Positions 9,752-18,448 of a stretch of 64,000 nucleotides of DNA are shown here, piece by piece. Made by a program: the position numbers and the translations under genes. Source of the stretch: Rhizobium sp. WYCCWR10014 (lineage in GTDB: Bacteria; Pseudomonadota; Alphaproteobacteria; Rhizobiales; Rhizobiaceae). Within the stretch, counting starts at the first letter, position 1, and each line of letters opens with the position of its first letter. The stretch spans positions 1 through 64,000 of the forward strand of contig NZ_LXFU01000041.1 in the NCBI RefSeq assembly GCF_001657485.1, in the 5' to 3' direction. Below the pieces are notes generated by a model. That model saw nothing but the letters and a program-made list of their open reading frames with translations. It made no database searches and was not told the DNA's origin.

Positions 9752-10810
9752 CTATGCTGCCTGCTTTGCTCGCTGCAACATGCCGAACAGGTCGCGCGGA
9801 TCGTCCGGATCGGCGATGATATCGAGGTCCTGGTAAAGCCCGGTCCCCCTCAGCCTGTCACGGACATAACGAAGAGCGGAAAAATCCTCGATCGCGAAAC
9901 CGACGCTGTCGAACAGTGTGATCTGGCTGGCATCGCGGCGGCCGATCGCCTGTCCCGTCAGGACCTGCCAGAATTCGGTGACGGGATAATCGGCATCCAT
10001 CTGCTGGATCTCGCCTTCGATGCGGGTCTGTGGCGGATATTCGACAAAAGTATCGGCGCGCAACAGGATGTCGCGGTGCAACTCGGTCTTGCCCGGGCAG
10101 TCGCCGCCGATGGCATTGATGTGGACGCCGGAGCCAACCATGTTGTCAGTCAGGATCGTCGCGTACTGCTTGTCGGCGGTGCAGGTTGTAATGATATCGG
10201 CATTTTCGATAGCCGATTGGGACGAGCTGCAGGCGGTGACCGTCAGCCCCGTACCTGCAAGGTTGCGGACCATCTTTTCCGTCGCCAGCGGATCGATGTC
10301 GTAGAGCCTGATGTGATCGATGCCGCAGACGGCTTTCATGGCAAGCGCCTGGAATTCCGCTTGGGCGCCGTTGCCGATCATGGCCATCGTGCGGGCACCC
10401 CTGGGTGCGAGGTGCCGCGCGGCCATGGCCGAAGTTGCGGCGGTTCTCAATGCTGTCAGCAGGGTCATTTCGGTGAGCAGCACCGGATAGCCGGTCGAAA
10501 CTTCCGCCAGAAGGCCGAAAGCCGTCACAGTCTGCAGGCCTTGCGCCATGTTCTTCGGATGGCCGTTCACATATTTGAAGCTGTAGATTTCGCCGTCCGA
10601 TGTCGGCATCAGCTCGATCACACCTTCGCCAGAGTGAGAAGCAACGCGCGGGGTTTTGTCGAACGATCCCCAGCGGCGGAAATCCGCCTCGATGACGTCG
10701 GTAAGTTCGGTCAAAACGGTTTCGATGCCGATGTGGTGAACAAGACGCATCATCTTCTCGACGCTGACGAAGGGTACGAGAGCTTTTTCCGATGGAAGGG
10801 GCGACGACAT
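9752..10810 (-). CDS. ocd: Ornithine cyclodeaminase
   Basis: This 352-residue member of the ornithine cyclodeaminase/mu-crystallin family converts L-ornithine to L-proline and ammonia using bound NAD+. The Rossmann motif MIGNGAQAEFQALA is near residue 135. The substrate-binding region includes YSFKYVNGHPKN near residue 75, and INAIGGDCPGKTEL near residue 230 holds the catalytic aspartate. Translation most likely starts at ATG 10810, preceded by AGGAGG at 8-base spacing; an in-frame ATG at 10828 has no SD. It is first in a two-gene operon with ctlX and divergent from an Lrp-type regulator. Confidence 0.93.
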   Translation of the reverse strand: MSSPLPSEKALVPFVSVEKMMRLVHHIGIETVLTELTDVIEADFRRWGSFDKTPRVASHSGEGVIELMPTSDGEIYSFKYVNGHPKNMAQGLQTVTAFGLLAEVSTGYPVLLTEMTLLTALRTAATSAMAARHLAPRGARTMAMIGNGAQAEFQALAMKAVCGIDHIRLYDIDPLATEKMVRNLAGTGLTVTACSSSQSAIENADIITTCTADKQYATILTDNMVGSGVHINAIGGDCPGKTELHRDILLRADTFVEYPPQTRIEGEIQQMDADYPVTEFWQVLTGQAIGRRDASQITLFDSVGFAIEDFSALRYVRDRLRGTGLYQDLDIIADPDDPRDLFGMLQRAKQAA

Positions 10811-10895
10811 GCTGAGTTCCTCCTGCATATGCTCAAGGAGGAAGGCTAGCCGTCCTGCATGTTGGCCGAAAGCTCAAATCTGTGCTAATTCCGGC

Positions 10896-10915
10896 AATAG
10901 ATTGTACAAATCGTT
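10896..10915. promoter_or_regulatory. Candidate Lrp/AsnC operator
   Basis: The 138-base divergent region between ocd and the Lrp gene holds an AT-rich near-palindrome, GATTGTACAAATC, with a perfect 8-bp core TTGTACAA at 10902-10909. Its place between the two starts fits autoregulation plus control of ocd-ctlX. This is inferred from symmetry only. Confidence 0.4.
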
Positions 10916-10948
10916 CAGTCTATTTGCGCGAATTTATCAAGAGGCAAT

Positions 10949-11386
10949 ATGACCATCGCGAAATACGCACCCGACGACCTGGATCGCCGGATTATCGCTC
11001 ACCTCCGTGCCGATGGACGCGCTTCCCTAAGCAAGCTTTCCGATGCACTCGGTGTCGCACGCGGCACAGTTCAGAACCGGCTGGATCGCCTGATGGAGAC
11101 GGGTACGCTGCTCGGCTTCACCGTCCGGGTGCGGGAGGACTACGACGTCAACGCCGTGCGTGCCGTGATGATGGTCGAGGTCGTCGGCAAATCGACGACC
11201 CAGGTCATACGAAAGCTCCGCGGCCTGACGGAGATTTCAGCGCTGCACACGACGAACGGCAACTGGGACCTTGTCGCCGATATCAGGGCCGCAAGTCTTG
11301 CCGACTTCGACCGGGTTCTACGCGAGGTGCGCATGATCGACGGTGTCGCAAACAGCGAAACCAGTCTCCTCCTCAGCAGCGTCTGA
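10949..11386 (+). CDS. Lrp/AsnC-family transcriptional regulator
   Basis: This 145-residue protein has an N-terminal helix-turn-helix (LDRRIIAHLRADGRASLSKL, then GVARGTVQNRLDRLMETG) and a C-terminal RAM domain that binds amino acids and builds the octamer (about residues 70-140). The SD GAGG lies 5 bases before ATG 10949. It is divergent from ornithine cyclodeaminase and ctlX, a classic arrangement for a local amino-acid-responsive regulator, so ornithine, citrulline or arginine is the likely effector. That assignment is contextual. Confidence 0.9.
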   Translation: MTIAKYAPDDLDRRIIAHLRADGRASLSKLSDALGVARGTVQNRLDRLMETGTLLGFTVRVREDYDVNAVRAVMMVEVVGKSTTQVIRKLRGLTEISALHTTNGNWDLVADIRAASLADFDRVLREVRMIDGVANSETSLLLSSV

Positions 11387-11546
11387 GGGCTGCCAAGCGT
11401 GGTCTACGCGGAGCGCCATCACGACTTGCCGGCGCTGCGGGGGGCTGGTGAAGACGCCAAAGGATGCTGCTCAAATTCGGCGGCTGTTGGCGTTGGCTTC
11501 GATATGGCGCGTCGAGGTGTGAATTGGCGCTTCCTCCGAAAGAGAT

Positions 11547-11885
11547 TCACGCCAAGCGCAGATCGAGAAGCGGGTGTAACTTCTTGAGATTCGGCAGCGA
11601 CTTCGCTTGCCAAGGATATTGGTTGGTGCCTTTTACGATGAGCAGAAGGTCGCCCATCTTTCTGGCTTCAATGGTCAGCTTGGCCAAAAGATTTATGCCG
11701 GAGGAATTGAGGAATTCGAGACCCGTCAGATTGAACGTCACCTGTTTGTGCCCCTCGTGGAGCAGGCCGAAGACCAATGAGTAAATCGGCGCATAGGCGT
11801 CCGGTCCCGCCAGCCTGAATACGCCATCGAAATACACCTCGTTTTTCTCAGCCCATACGCGGAAGTTTTCGTCGCTGATTTCCAT
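11547..11885 (-). CDS. STAS-domain protein (anti-sigma-factor-antagonist type)
   Basis: This 112-residue single-domain protein matches the slr1659-like branch of STAS proteins. The core strand and helix read VTFNLTGLEFLNSSGINLLA, where a serine of the NSSG motif occupies the position phosphorylated in SpoIIAA/RsbV. It is the last gene of a six-gene operon, 7 bases after an HATPase gene. By family knowledge it would bind the HATPase protein and be phosphorylated by it, with the SpoIIE-type phosphatase reversing this. No sigma factor is encoded nearby, so the output partner is unknown. Confidence 0.88.
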   Translation of the reverse strand: MEISDENFRVWAEKNEVYFDGVFRLAGPDAYAPIYSLVFGLLHEGHKQVTFNLTGLEFLNSSGINLLAKLTIEARKMGDLLLIVKGTNQYPWQAKSLPNLKKLHPLLDLRLA

Positions 11886-11892
11886 TCTTCGC

Positions 11893-12453
11893 TCACAGAT
11901 TGGAGGAGGGCGGCATCGCCACAGCTGCAGTCGTCGTCAGTATGATATGCTGGTCATTATTCCCTTCGAATGCCCACGCCATTTTTGCGTCGTAGTCGCT
12001 CAGAAGGGTGAGCAACCCCAAGCCCGAACCGCTTGCTGCCGATATGGCGTTGGTTTCGATTTGCTCAAGAAGAAGTTCCCCAGGGTCCTTCGATTGAAGG
12101 CGATGCAGCAGTTGTTGAAAGCGAGAAGATGTCACGCCATCGATCGTGTTCTTGACCCTTATTAAAAAGGTTCCGTCGAATATGCCGGCTTCAATGAGGA
12201 TCTCCCCAGGCTGTCGAAACTTAACGGCATTTTCGATCAACTCATTGCTGAGATATCCGATGTCATGATGCGCCTGCACGTAGTCCTTCCTTGATCGTGA
12301 ATAGGGCAAAGCCATGACTTCCGCTATGAAGTCCGAGGTCATTCCTGAGTGCTTCCATCCAAGCTGAAGCGGTCCGTCGCTTAGCGTGAGGCGAGTGCTT
12401 GAATCCAGGCTTATGCCTGCCAGAGATTCGATACCATATACCGTTGGCGTCAT
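11893..12453 (-). CDS. HATPase-like regulator, slr1658/DUF6272 type
   Basis: This 186-residue protein has a reduced histidine-kinase-type ATPase fold. The N-box reads LSNELIENAVKF near residue 71, and a G-box-like GSGLGLLTLLS is near residue 145. It lacks a phospho-accepting histidine domain, as anti-sigma kinases of the RsbW/SpoIIAB type do, though the slr1658 branch is distinct. It sits 3 bases after the SpoIIE phosphatase gene and 7 before the STAS gene, the expected trio of a partner switch. It probably phosphorylates the STAS protein at 11547-11885. Confidence 0.82.
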   Translation of the reverse strand: MTPTVYGIESLAGISLDSSTRLTLSDGPLQLGWKHSGMTSDFIAEVMALPYSRSRKDYVQAHHDIGYLSNELIENAVKFRQPGEILIEAGIFDGTFLIRVKNTIDGVTSSRFQQLLHRLQSKDPGELLLEQIETNAISAASGSGLGLLTLLSDYDAKMAWAFEGNNDQHIILTTTAAVAMPPSSNL

Positions 12454-12456
12454 GTC

Positions 12457-14820
12457 TCACCTATGTCGCACTGCGAGCAGCGTGATGTCGTCGTAAATCT
12501 TCTGCGATCCGATGAAGAGCATTAATGTCGCTACAATTCCGGAAACGACTTTCTCAGCGCTCTGGTCCTTCAGGCGCAGTGCTTCGCGGCACAGACGTTC
12601 GATGCCAAACAGTTCTCCCGCGTCGTTTTCGGCTTCTGTTACGCCGTCCGTATGCAGGAGTATGAGGTCGCCCGCCTCGAAGGCTATTTCACGGGTTTTA
12701 ATGAACGCTGAAATATCGGCTTCCAGCCCGATCGGTATGCCCAGATCCATGGTGTCTATGCGCTCGACCTTTCCGTTCGCCCGCACCACGACAACTTCCT
12801 CGTGTTGTCCCGACAGGATCATCTCTTTTCCGTCGTAGTCAAGAAACGCCAGAGTGAGATGCTTGTCGATTTTAGTTCTCACGATATTTTTAAACAGGGC
12901 GCTGTTCAGGTCTGTGAGAAATTTGACTGCGTCGGTGTTTCCGGCTTCCTGCAAGGCGCGGGCGACGGACTGAACCATCAGCATCAACACACCGCTTTCG
13001 AGCCCGTGTCCGGTGACGTCGCCGATGCCAATCTTCAATCGGCTTCCGTTTTTCAATACGTCGTAGTAGTCGCCGCCGACTTCCTCCGCCGGTCTCATAT
13101 AGGCTGCGATCTCGAGGGCCTGAAATTCCTCAAGCTCCTGGTGCAGCGGAAGAACCATGAGCTGGATTCTCTCGGCGACGGCGAGCTCTGTTCCGAGACG
13201 TCGATTTTCTCGCTGGAGCTGTGCGTTCAGGGTGGAAATCTCTTCCTTTGCATCTTCGATTTGAGCTGTTCGCTCTTCGACGAGCTGCTCGAGATTTTCG
13301 GTGTGATAGCTGATCTGCTCAGCCATCCGGTTGAATGCTTCCCCAGCCTCGCCGACCTCATCCTTGCTTGTTATGGCCACCCTGACCGAATAATCCTTCG
13401 CTTGGATCCGTTTGGCGGCATCTGCAAGTGCGCTGATTCCGCCCGTTATTCGTTTCGAAACCGCAAATACCGCGATTGCCACAATAAGCAGCGACATTAA
13501 GATCGCTAGAATTTGGTAGAGCACGATCCGGTTGGTAGCTTCTGAAATCTTGGCCTGGGCCGCATAGAGGGAGGCCTGGATTTCTCGTTCAGGCACAACC
13601 ACTCCAAGAGACATCGCCTCTTGCCGAACCGGGCCGCTGGACCAGAGATTGGTCGCGGGGAGTTTCTTGACGATAACGATATAGGGGACCTCGTTACCCT
13701 CCTGCTGCAACAACAAATGTTGGATGCCCAGTTCGCGATCAAGGGCCAGTTTTGCTATCGCAGGCTGGGAGCTTCCCTTTAGGGAGCGCTCCAGGCCGGT
13801 CAAGGCGCTGGCTCCGCTCGCATCGCTCGCAGAACGCAGACCGAGGGTTTTTTCTCCTGTGCTGTTGATCGCCACAACGTTTCCGTCGGACATTGCGAGA
13901 AATCCAAAGCCGGACTGGGCCACTTTCACATTCTCAACAATCTGCGCGAGTTGCTCGAGTGTGATGTCCGCGCCAGCCGTCCCGGCGACATCCTGTCGGT
14001 CGGCTGTCCACAATGGATGAAAGAAACTGACGATCAGCTTTCCGGTAATGGCATCGGTATATGGAGCGGTCTGCGTGATATCGTCGGCGACCGGCCGCGT
14101 TTTCGCGTCCTTGGCCCAGCTCTGCCAGGACTCGTAAAGCCCGGGGAAAAAGAAGTCCCAGAAATCGGCTTCGTTGTGCCCCGAATAAAGGCGATCGAAG
14201 GTCTGAGCCTGGTCGGTGTAAGGCGCCGTCCTGAAGATTGGCCGTTCTTTCGGTCCGATGTAGTACATCTGCAGCTTGGAAGCGCCGTGCTGCAGCAGGC
14301 TCGGCGCAACGATGTCGAGAACCGCGCTCGTCTCTAGATCGCGCTGGATGTCGGGTTTCGGCCGATGGTCAGGTCCGAGCAAGTAACCCCAGACGCTCAC
14401 AACCGAAGCGGAGCCGGGCAGGTTCTGAGACCATTTTCCCTTCTCGTCGTAGACAAGGCTGACGCTGCCAGGCGATGTGCGCGCGATCGCCGCGCCGACA
14501 TCGGAATTACGCTCGGGATCGTCGATCTGCGCCTGGAGCACACCTGCCAAGGTGCCGACGTCGCTATGAACCTGCCGCAGGAGCAAACTCACCTGGGCTG
14601 CGGTGGAATCGGCATATGTGCGGATGTATTCCTGGCTTGCCGCTTCAAGACCCTGCCCGACTTCGAGGGTTGCGTCGCGCGACAGCCTCTGAACGTTCCA
14701 AAGTGCCAGCCCGCCGCTGACCAGCAAGTCAAAGAGAACAGCTCCACCGACGACCAAGATGAATTTCGCCCGAAATGAGCCTAGTCTTGCCGGTCTTTTC
14801 GACGAGTTTTCGTTCATCAC
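12457..14820 (-). CDS. Membrane sensor PP2C phosphatase (Cache-HAMP-SpoIIE/RsbU)
   Basis: This 787-residue protein is a transmembrane serine phosphatase. A membrane helix at about residues 20-40 is followed by a large periplasmic Cache-like sensor (about 45-440), a second helix (about 447-470), a HAMP linker, a coiled coil (LVEERTAQIEDAKEEISTLN) and a C-terminal SpoIIE PP2C domain. The metal-binding residues are present: EVGGDYYDVL, IGDVTGHGLESG, HTDGVTEAEND and the terminal YDDITLLAVRHR. The domain should therefore be active and dephosphorylate a STAS partner in response to an external ligand. It overlaps the upstream STAS-methyltransferase gene by 4 bases. Confidence 0.93.
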   Translation of the reverse strand: MMNENSSKRPARLGSFRAKFILVVGGAVLFDLLVSGGLALWNVQRLSRDATLEVGQGLEAASQEYIRTYADSTAAQVSLLLRQVHSDVGTLAGVLQAQIDDPERNSDVGAAIARTSPGSVSLVYDEKGKWSQNLPGSASVVSVWGYLLGPDHRPKPDIQRDLETSAVLDIVAPSLLQHGASKLQMYYIGPKERPIFRTAPYTDQAQTFDRLYSGHNEADFWDFFFPGLYESWQSWAKDAKTRPVADDITQTAPYTDAITGKLIVSFFHPLWTADRQDVAGTAGADITLEQLAQIVENVKVAQSGFGFLAMSDGNVVAINSTGEKTLGLRSASDASGASALTGLERSLKGSSQPAIAKLALDRELGIQHLLLQQEGNEVPYIVIVKKLPATNLWSSGPVRQEAMSLGVVVPEREIQASLYAAQAKISEATNRIVLYQILAILMSLLIVAIAVFAVSKRITGGISALADAAKRIQAKDYSVRVAITSKDEVGEAGEAFNRMAEQISYHTENLEQLVEERTAQIEDAKEEISTLNAQLQRENRRLGTELAVAERIQLMVLPLHQELEEFQALEIAAYMRPAEEVGGDYYDVLKNGSRLKIGIGDVTGHGLESGVLMLMVQSVARALQEAGNTDAVKFLTDLNSALFKNIVRTKIDKHLTLAFLDYDGKEMILSGQHEEVVVVRANGKVERIDTMDLGIPIGLEADISAFIKTREIAFEAGDLILLHTDGVTEAENDAGELFGIERLCREALRLKDQSAEKVVSGIVATLMLFIGSQKIYDDITLLAVRHR

Positions 14821-15989
14821 AGCGGCTTCCGACCAGAAGCTGCCCAGATCGGCCAGCCTGCATAACCCTTGGGGTGAAGAGCAGCAAAGACATGATCTTT
14901 GAATCCCTGCCGGAACCTGCGAATGAAATCCAATGAGTCGCCCCGTCGAACGGCCATCTCACCCGCATAGACATTTTCCCAAGCTTCGATGATGTCTGCG
15001 AAGTCCTGGGGATCCCCGTCCAGGTTGGTGACCATAAAGGAATCGACCTTGATACTATCGAACCCCGCGTCGGCGAGGAGATGGCGGCTTTTCGGCCCCA
15101 TCTCGACATCCATGTCGAAGTGGCTGAACAGTTTGGCGACTTCCTCGTAAGTCCATCTTATCGTTTCAGCATGTGGTTCGCCCAGACAATGCGAATTTTT
15201 TTCGTTCGTGATGTAGACACGGCCGCCAGGCTTGCAGATGCGGTAGAGCTCCCGCAGCAGCATCTCGGGACGGTTGAAGATCTGCAGCGAATGTCGGCAG
15301 GTCACAAAGTCAAATTGATTGTCTCGCAGCAGCATTTGGGAGGCGTCACCATAGGTGTACTCGATTCCCTGCAGGCCGAAGTCGGCCGCGACCCTGCGAG
15401 CATATTCGAGGCTGCGCACGGAATGATCCAGCGCGACAAGGCGCGCCGGTTTAAATTCCCTCTGAACCAAGGCCGCGAAATCACCAATTCCGCAACAGAT
15501 ATCCGCGATGACAAGACCGCTGCGCAGGCCGTGGCGAGGCAACAGTTCCCGTTCGTGCCTCCATGTCATTTTCGTCTGGGTGCGCAGAATGGGAATGAAA
15601 GTCTCATCCTCGACAAAGCTTTGGCCCGGATAAAATGCCGAATCGTAGACTTCAACCGACAGGCTTGATTGTGATGCCGCCAGGGACTCGAACAACGAGG
15701 TCGACCATGCCACGACGCTCGACGTGATGATGACGATCTTCCGGTCAGGCCTCGCCCGGCAACTTGCCGCGAGGACATCGGCCAGGGCGACGAAGGCAGT
15801 CATGTTGATGTGCGTCAGACGTTTGACATTGAGGTAAACGACCCCGCTGTATTTTTCCAAACTTTGCTGCACCAGCTTGAGGGCATCGGCGATCTCAACG
15901 GCGCATTCAGGCCGCATCTTGCCAGACAGCAACAGCTCCTGATTTGTCGGATCAAAATGAACAGTGAAGGGAAGGGGAAGCAGGCTCAT
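14817..15989 (-). CDS. STAS-SAM methyltransferase fusion protein
   Basis: This 390-residue protein joins two domains. Residues 1-130 resemble a STAS fold (LLSGKMRPECAVEIADALKL, then GVVYLNVKRLTHINMTAFVA); at the usual phospho-serine position the sequence is NMTAF, so regulation may differ from the sister STAS protein. Residues 150-330 are a class I methyltransferase with motif I VIADICCGIGDFAAL, the acidic strand-2 residue in LVALDHSVRSLEYA, motif II/III YGDASQMLLRDNQFDFVTCR and the post-motif CKPGGRVYITNE. It overlaps both neighbours by 4 bases. The methyl acceptor is unknown. I know no characterised pathway using this fusion. Confidence 0.88.
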   Translation of the reverse strand: MSLLPLPFTVHFDPTNQELLLSGKMRPECAVEIADALKLVQQSLEKYSGVVYLNVKRLTHINMTAFVALADVLAASCRARPDRKIVIITSSVVAWSTSLFESLAASQSSLSVEVYDSAFYPGQSFVEDETFIPILRTQTKMTWRHERELLPRHGLRSGLVIADICCGIGDFAALVQREFKPARLVALDHSVRSLEYARRVAADFGLQGIEYTYGDASQMLLRDNQFDFVTCRHSLQIFNRPEMLLRELYRICKPGGRVYITNEKNSHCLGEPHAETIRWTYEEVAKLFSHFDMDVEMGPKSRHLLADAGFDSIKVDSFMVTNLDGDPQDFADIIEAWENVYAGEMAVRRGDSLDFIRRFRQGFKDHVFAALHPKGYAGWPIWAASGRKPL

Positions 15990-16537
15990 TGGAAGTCCTC
16001 GGTCGAGGGGAAATCCGCAATGATTTGTATCCCTTGTTCGCCGTCTTTCTCAATTCGGATCGTGGCGCGGAATATTGCTGCCAAATCACTGAGCAAAACC
16101 GTCCCGTCGGGCTTCATCACCAAGTAACCAGAGCCGGCGCCGGGGACAAGTTGGCGTTCGCTTGAGCCTGCATTGGCGTGCTTGCGGCCAAATGCTTCCT
16201 GGCCGGGAAACGCAATTCTCAGCCGATTGAATGTCGCGCTCCGATAGAGACCGAAACTTATCCTTCCTGGCTCGCTCGTTGAACGGAAAGCAAGTTCAAT
16301 GAGCTCGTTCGTCGCGACGGAAAGAAAATTGGAATATCGAGCGGGATCGCTGTGACCTTGGCCGAGAATGTCTGAGAGATATTCCGTAATCCTGTCGCAA
16401 AACTGCCATCGGGATTTGAACATCGCAACGTTCAGTTCCAGCGATACCATCGGCGCAAATGCATGGTCATCGAAGCTAGCTGCTTCCTGTTCCAATACAA
16501 CCTCCCTTCTTTTGCCTGCGGCGTCAGATCGATGCAT
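15986..16537 (-). CDS. Divergent HATPase-like protein of unknown role
   Basis: This 183-residue protein carries NELIELAFRS near residue 96, which matches the N-box of the DUF6272-type protein at 11893-12453 (NELIENAVKF). The second box is replaced by GAGSGYLVMKPDGTVLL, so ATP binding may be lost or altered. I infer a second, degenerate anti-sigma-like subunit paired with the STAS-methyltransferase, whose gene it overlaps by 4 bases. ATG 16537 lacks an SD; an in-frame TTG at 16495 follows GGGAGG at 5-base spacing and may be the true start. Confidence 0.7.
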   Translation of the reverse strand: MHRSDAAGKRREVVLEQEAASFDDHAFAPMVSLELNVAMFKSRWQFCDRITEYLSDILGQGHSDPARYSNFLSVATNELIELAFRSTSEPGRISFGLYRSATFNRLRIAFPGQEAFGRKHANAGSSERQLVPGAGSGYLVMKPDGTVLLSDLAAIFRATIRIEKDGEQGIQIIADFPSTEDFQ

Positions 16538-16570
16538 GCGGTAGCTAAAGGCACGGCGAAAATCGGTTGT

Positions 16571-18226
16571 TCACCGTGGTAGCGCGGGGCTTACGGATGT
16601 TTCCGCGCGGGTGATGAACTCGCCAATCGCCTGGACCGGAAGCGGCCTGCTAATCAAATAGCCTTGAAGTCTGTCGCAGCCCACACTGCGCAACCATTCC
16701 GCCTGACCCGGCGTCTCTACCCCTTCGGCTGTCACCTGCATGTCGAGGTCATGGGCGAGGTTGACGATGCAGCGGACGATTGCCTGGCCTTTCAGATCGC
16801 TTTCGAGGTCGGTGATGAAATATTTGTCGATTTTGATCGTGTCGAAAGGAAATGTCTTCAGATAGCTGAGCGAAGAATACTCGGTCCCAAAATCATCAAG
16901 CGAGATTCGTATCCCTAGCACGTTGAGCGTATTCAGTGTGTCGATATTGTTGACGGTCCGCTCAAGGAGCACGCTTTCGGTTATCTCAAGCTCCAGACGG
17001 TCGGGCGGCAACCCGATCAAGTCTAGCGTTTGGGAGACCCGATCAGTGAGGCCGCTTGTCAGGAATTCAGCCGCGGACAAATTGACCGCGACGATGTAGT
17101 TCTGCGGCCATTTCATTGCCTCGCGACATGCCTGCTCCAAAACCCATGCACCTATTTCCGGCATCATTCCATCGGCCTCGGCCATCGGAATAAATGCCGT
17201 TGGCGGAATTTTTCCAAGGAGAGGGTGGTTCCATCTGAGCAAGGCTTCGAAGCCGACAATGCAGCCGCCCTCGGCGATGGGTTGGTACTCGACAGAGAAT
17301 TGTTGTTGGACCAGGGCCATGCGAAGGCTGCGGCGCAGCAGTTCGCGTTGTTCCAGCAACTCAAGCATTGAGGGATCAAACGGTCTTGCGCGCCCCCGCC
17401 CGTCCTTCTTCGCGGCGTAGAGTGCGACGTCGGACGCCTTCATCAGCTGCTCCGGACTTGTACCGTCCGGTGGAGCAGCAGATATGCCGATGCTGGCACC
17501 GACAAATAGCGCGATGCCATCTATCGTGAAGGGCTTTTTGAATGCATCAACCAAAGCTTCTGCTAGCTGGTGTCCTTTGGCGGGATGTCCGGGGCCTCTT
17601 GATATGACGGTAAATTCGTCACCCGCCAGTCGATAGGCTCTGTCGTCGCTGGTAAGGCACTCTTGAATGCGGCTTGCAGCGAGCTGAAGGAGCTTGTCGC
17701 CGGCCGGATGCCCGAGCGTGTCGTTAACGGGTTTGAAATCGTCAAGATCGAGTTGCATCAGGGACAGAGTCTCGTTCGAGCCTGCGGTCTCCCGTAACAA
17801 CACAGCGAGGTCCTCGCCGAACTGGCGTCGGTTCGGCAATCCAGTGAGCGGGTCGTGGGTGGCCAGATGCAAAAGGGTTGCGCGCTCATCGTCGGCAGAT
17901 TCCTCGGACCGAACCACGGCAAACAGATCTCCGATCCGATAGATCGTCAGTCCGTGCGACGCTGGGGTGCCAAGATCCCCCGATATTTGCAAAGGCTGGG
18001 CACTGTCACCCAATGAACGGAGGGCGAGTGTAATCGCCGATTTGTCCAATTCTGGGAAATGCTCCCAAAACGACGCTGCAGGTTTGACAGAAGCAGGCAG
18101 CTCATTGCCCAGCAAATTCTCGACGGGATTGAAATCGCGGTCAAAGAACAAAAGCCGGTCGATCGAGCTCGAAGTTTTTGCCTCTGTTTGTCCGAGGGCC
18201 GAGCGGGCCGCACGAATTTTCTGCAT
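16571..18226 (-). CDS. GGDEF-EAL diguanylate cyclase/phosphodiesterase
   Basis: This 551-residue cytoplasmic protein has a short PAS-like N-terminus (residues 20-115), a GGDEF domain and an EAL domain. The cyclase site reads YRLAGDEFTVI, an AGDEF variant that is often still active. The EAL site retains GFEALLRW, VAVNLSAAEF, LEITESVLL, the DDFGTEYSSL loop, IKIDKYFI and VTAEGVET, so phosphodiesterase residues are intact apart from Glu for Gly in DDFGTGYS. It leads the six-gene operon, separated by 33 bases from the next gene. A SD-like GGAGGG lies 10 bases before ATG 18226. It links c-di-GMP to the partner switch downstream. Confidence 0.92.
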   Translation of the reverse strand: MQKIRAARSALGQTEAKTSSSIDRLLFFDRDFNPVENLLGNELPASVKPAASFWEHFPELDKSAITLALRSLGDSAQPLQISGDLGTPASHGLTIYRIGDLFAVVRSEESADDERATLLHLATHDPLTGLPNRRQFGEDLAVLLRETAGSNETLSLMQLDLDDFKPVNDTLGHPAGDKLLQLAASRIQECLTSDDRAYRLAGDEFTVISRGPGHPAKGHQLAEALVDAFKKPFTIDGIALFVGASIGISAAPPDGTSPEQLMKASDVALYAAKKDGRGRARPFDPSMLELLEQRELLRRSLRMALVQQQFSVEYQPIAEGGCIVGFEALLRWNHPLLGKIPPTAFIPMAEADGMMPEIGAWVLEQACREAMKWPQNYIVAVNLSAAEFLTSGLTDRVSQTLDLIGLPPDRLELEITESVLLERTVNNIDTLNTLNVLGIRISLDDFGTEYSSLSYLKTFPFDTIKIDKYFITDLESDLKGQAIVRCIVNLAHDLDMQVTAEGVETPGQAEWLRSVGCDRLQGYLISRPLPVQAIGEFITRAETSVSPALPR

Positions 18227-18448
18227 CTCCGAGGCCCTCCCTAGTCGCTTGTCATAACCAGATATCGTAGCAAATCAGCTCCCACACAACTTGTGCACGC
18301 CAAGATTTACATTAGGCATTTCTGATTAACAATCCCCAACTCGGCCCAACTCGCGCTCGGATAGGCTTATGCCACGTCTTTATTACCGCGACCCAATTTC
18401 ATCCATCGTTTCAACGCCGACCCTGCGATGAGCTGCGGGCACGGGATC

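Noticed and set aside
9725..10849. 374-residue forward frame opposite ornithine cyclodeaminase
   Set aside because: Antisense shadow of a well-supported enzyme gene; translated sequence lacks any family pattern.
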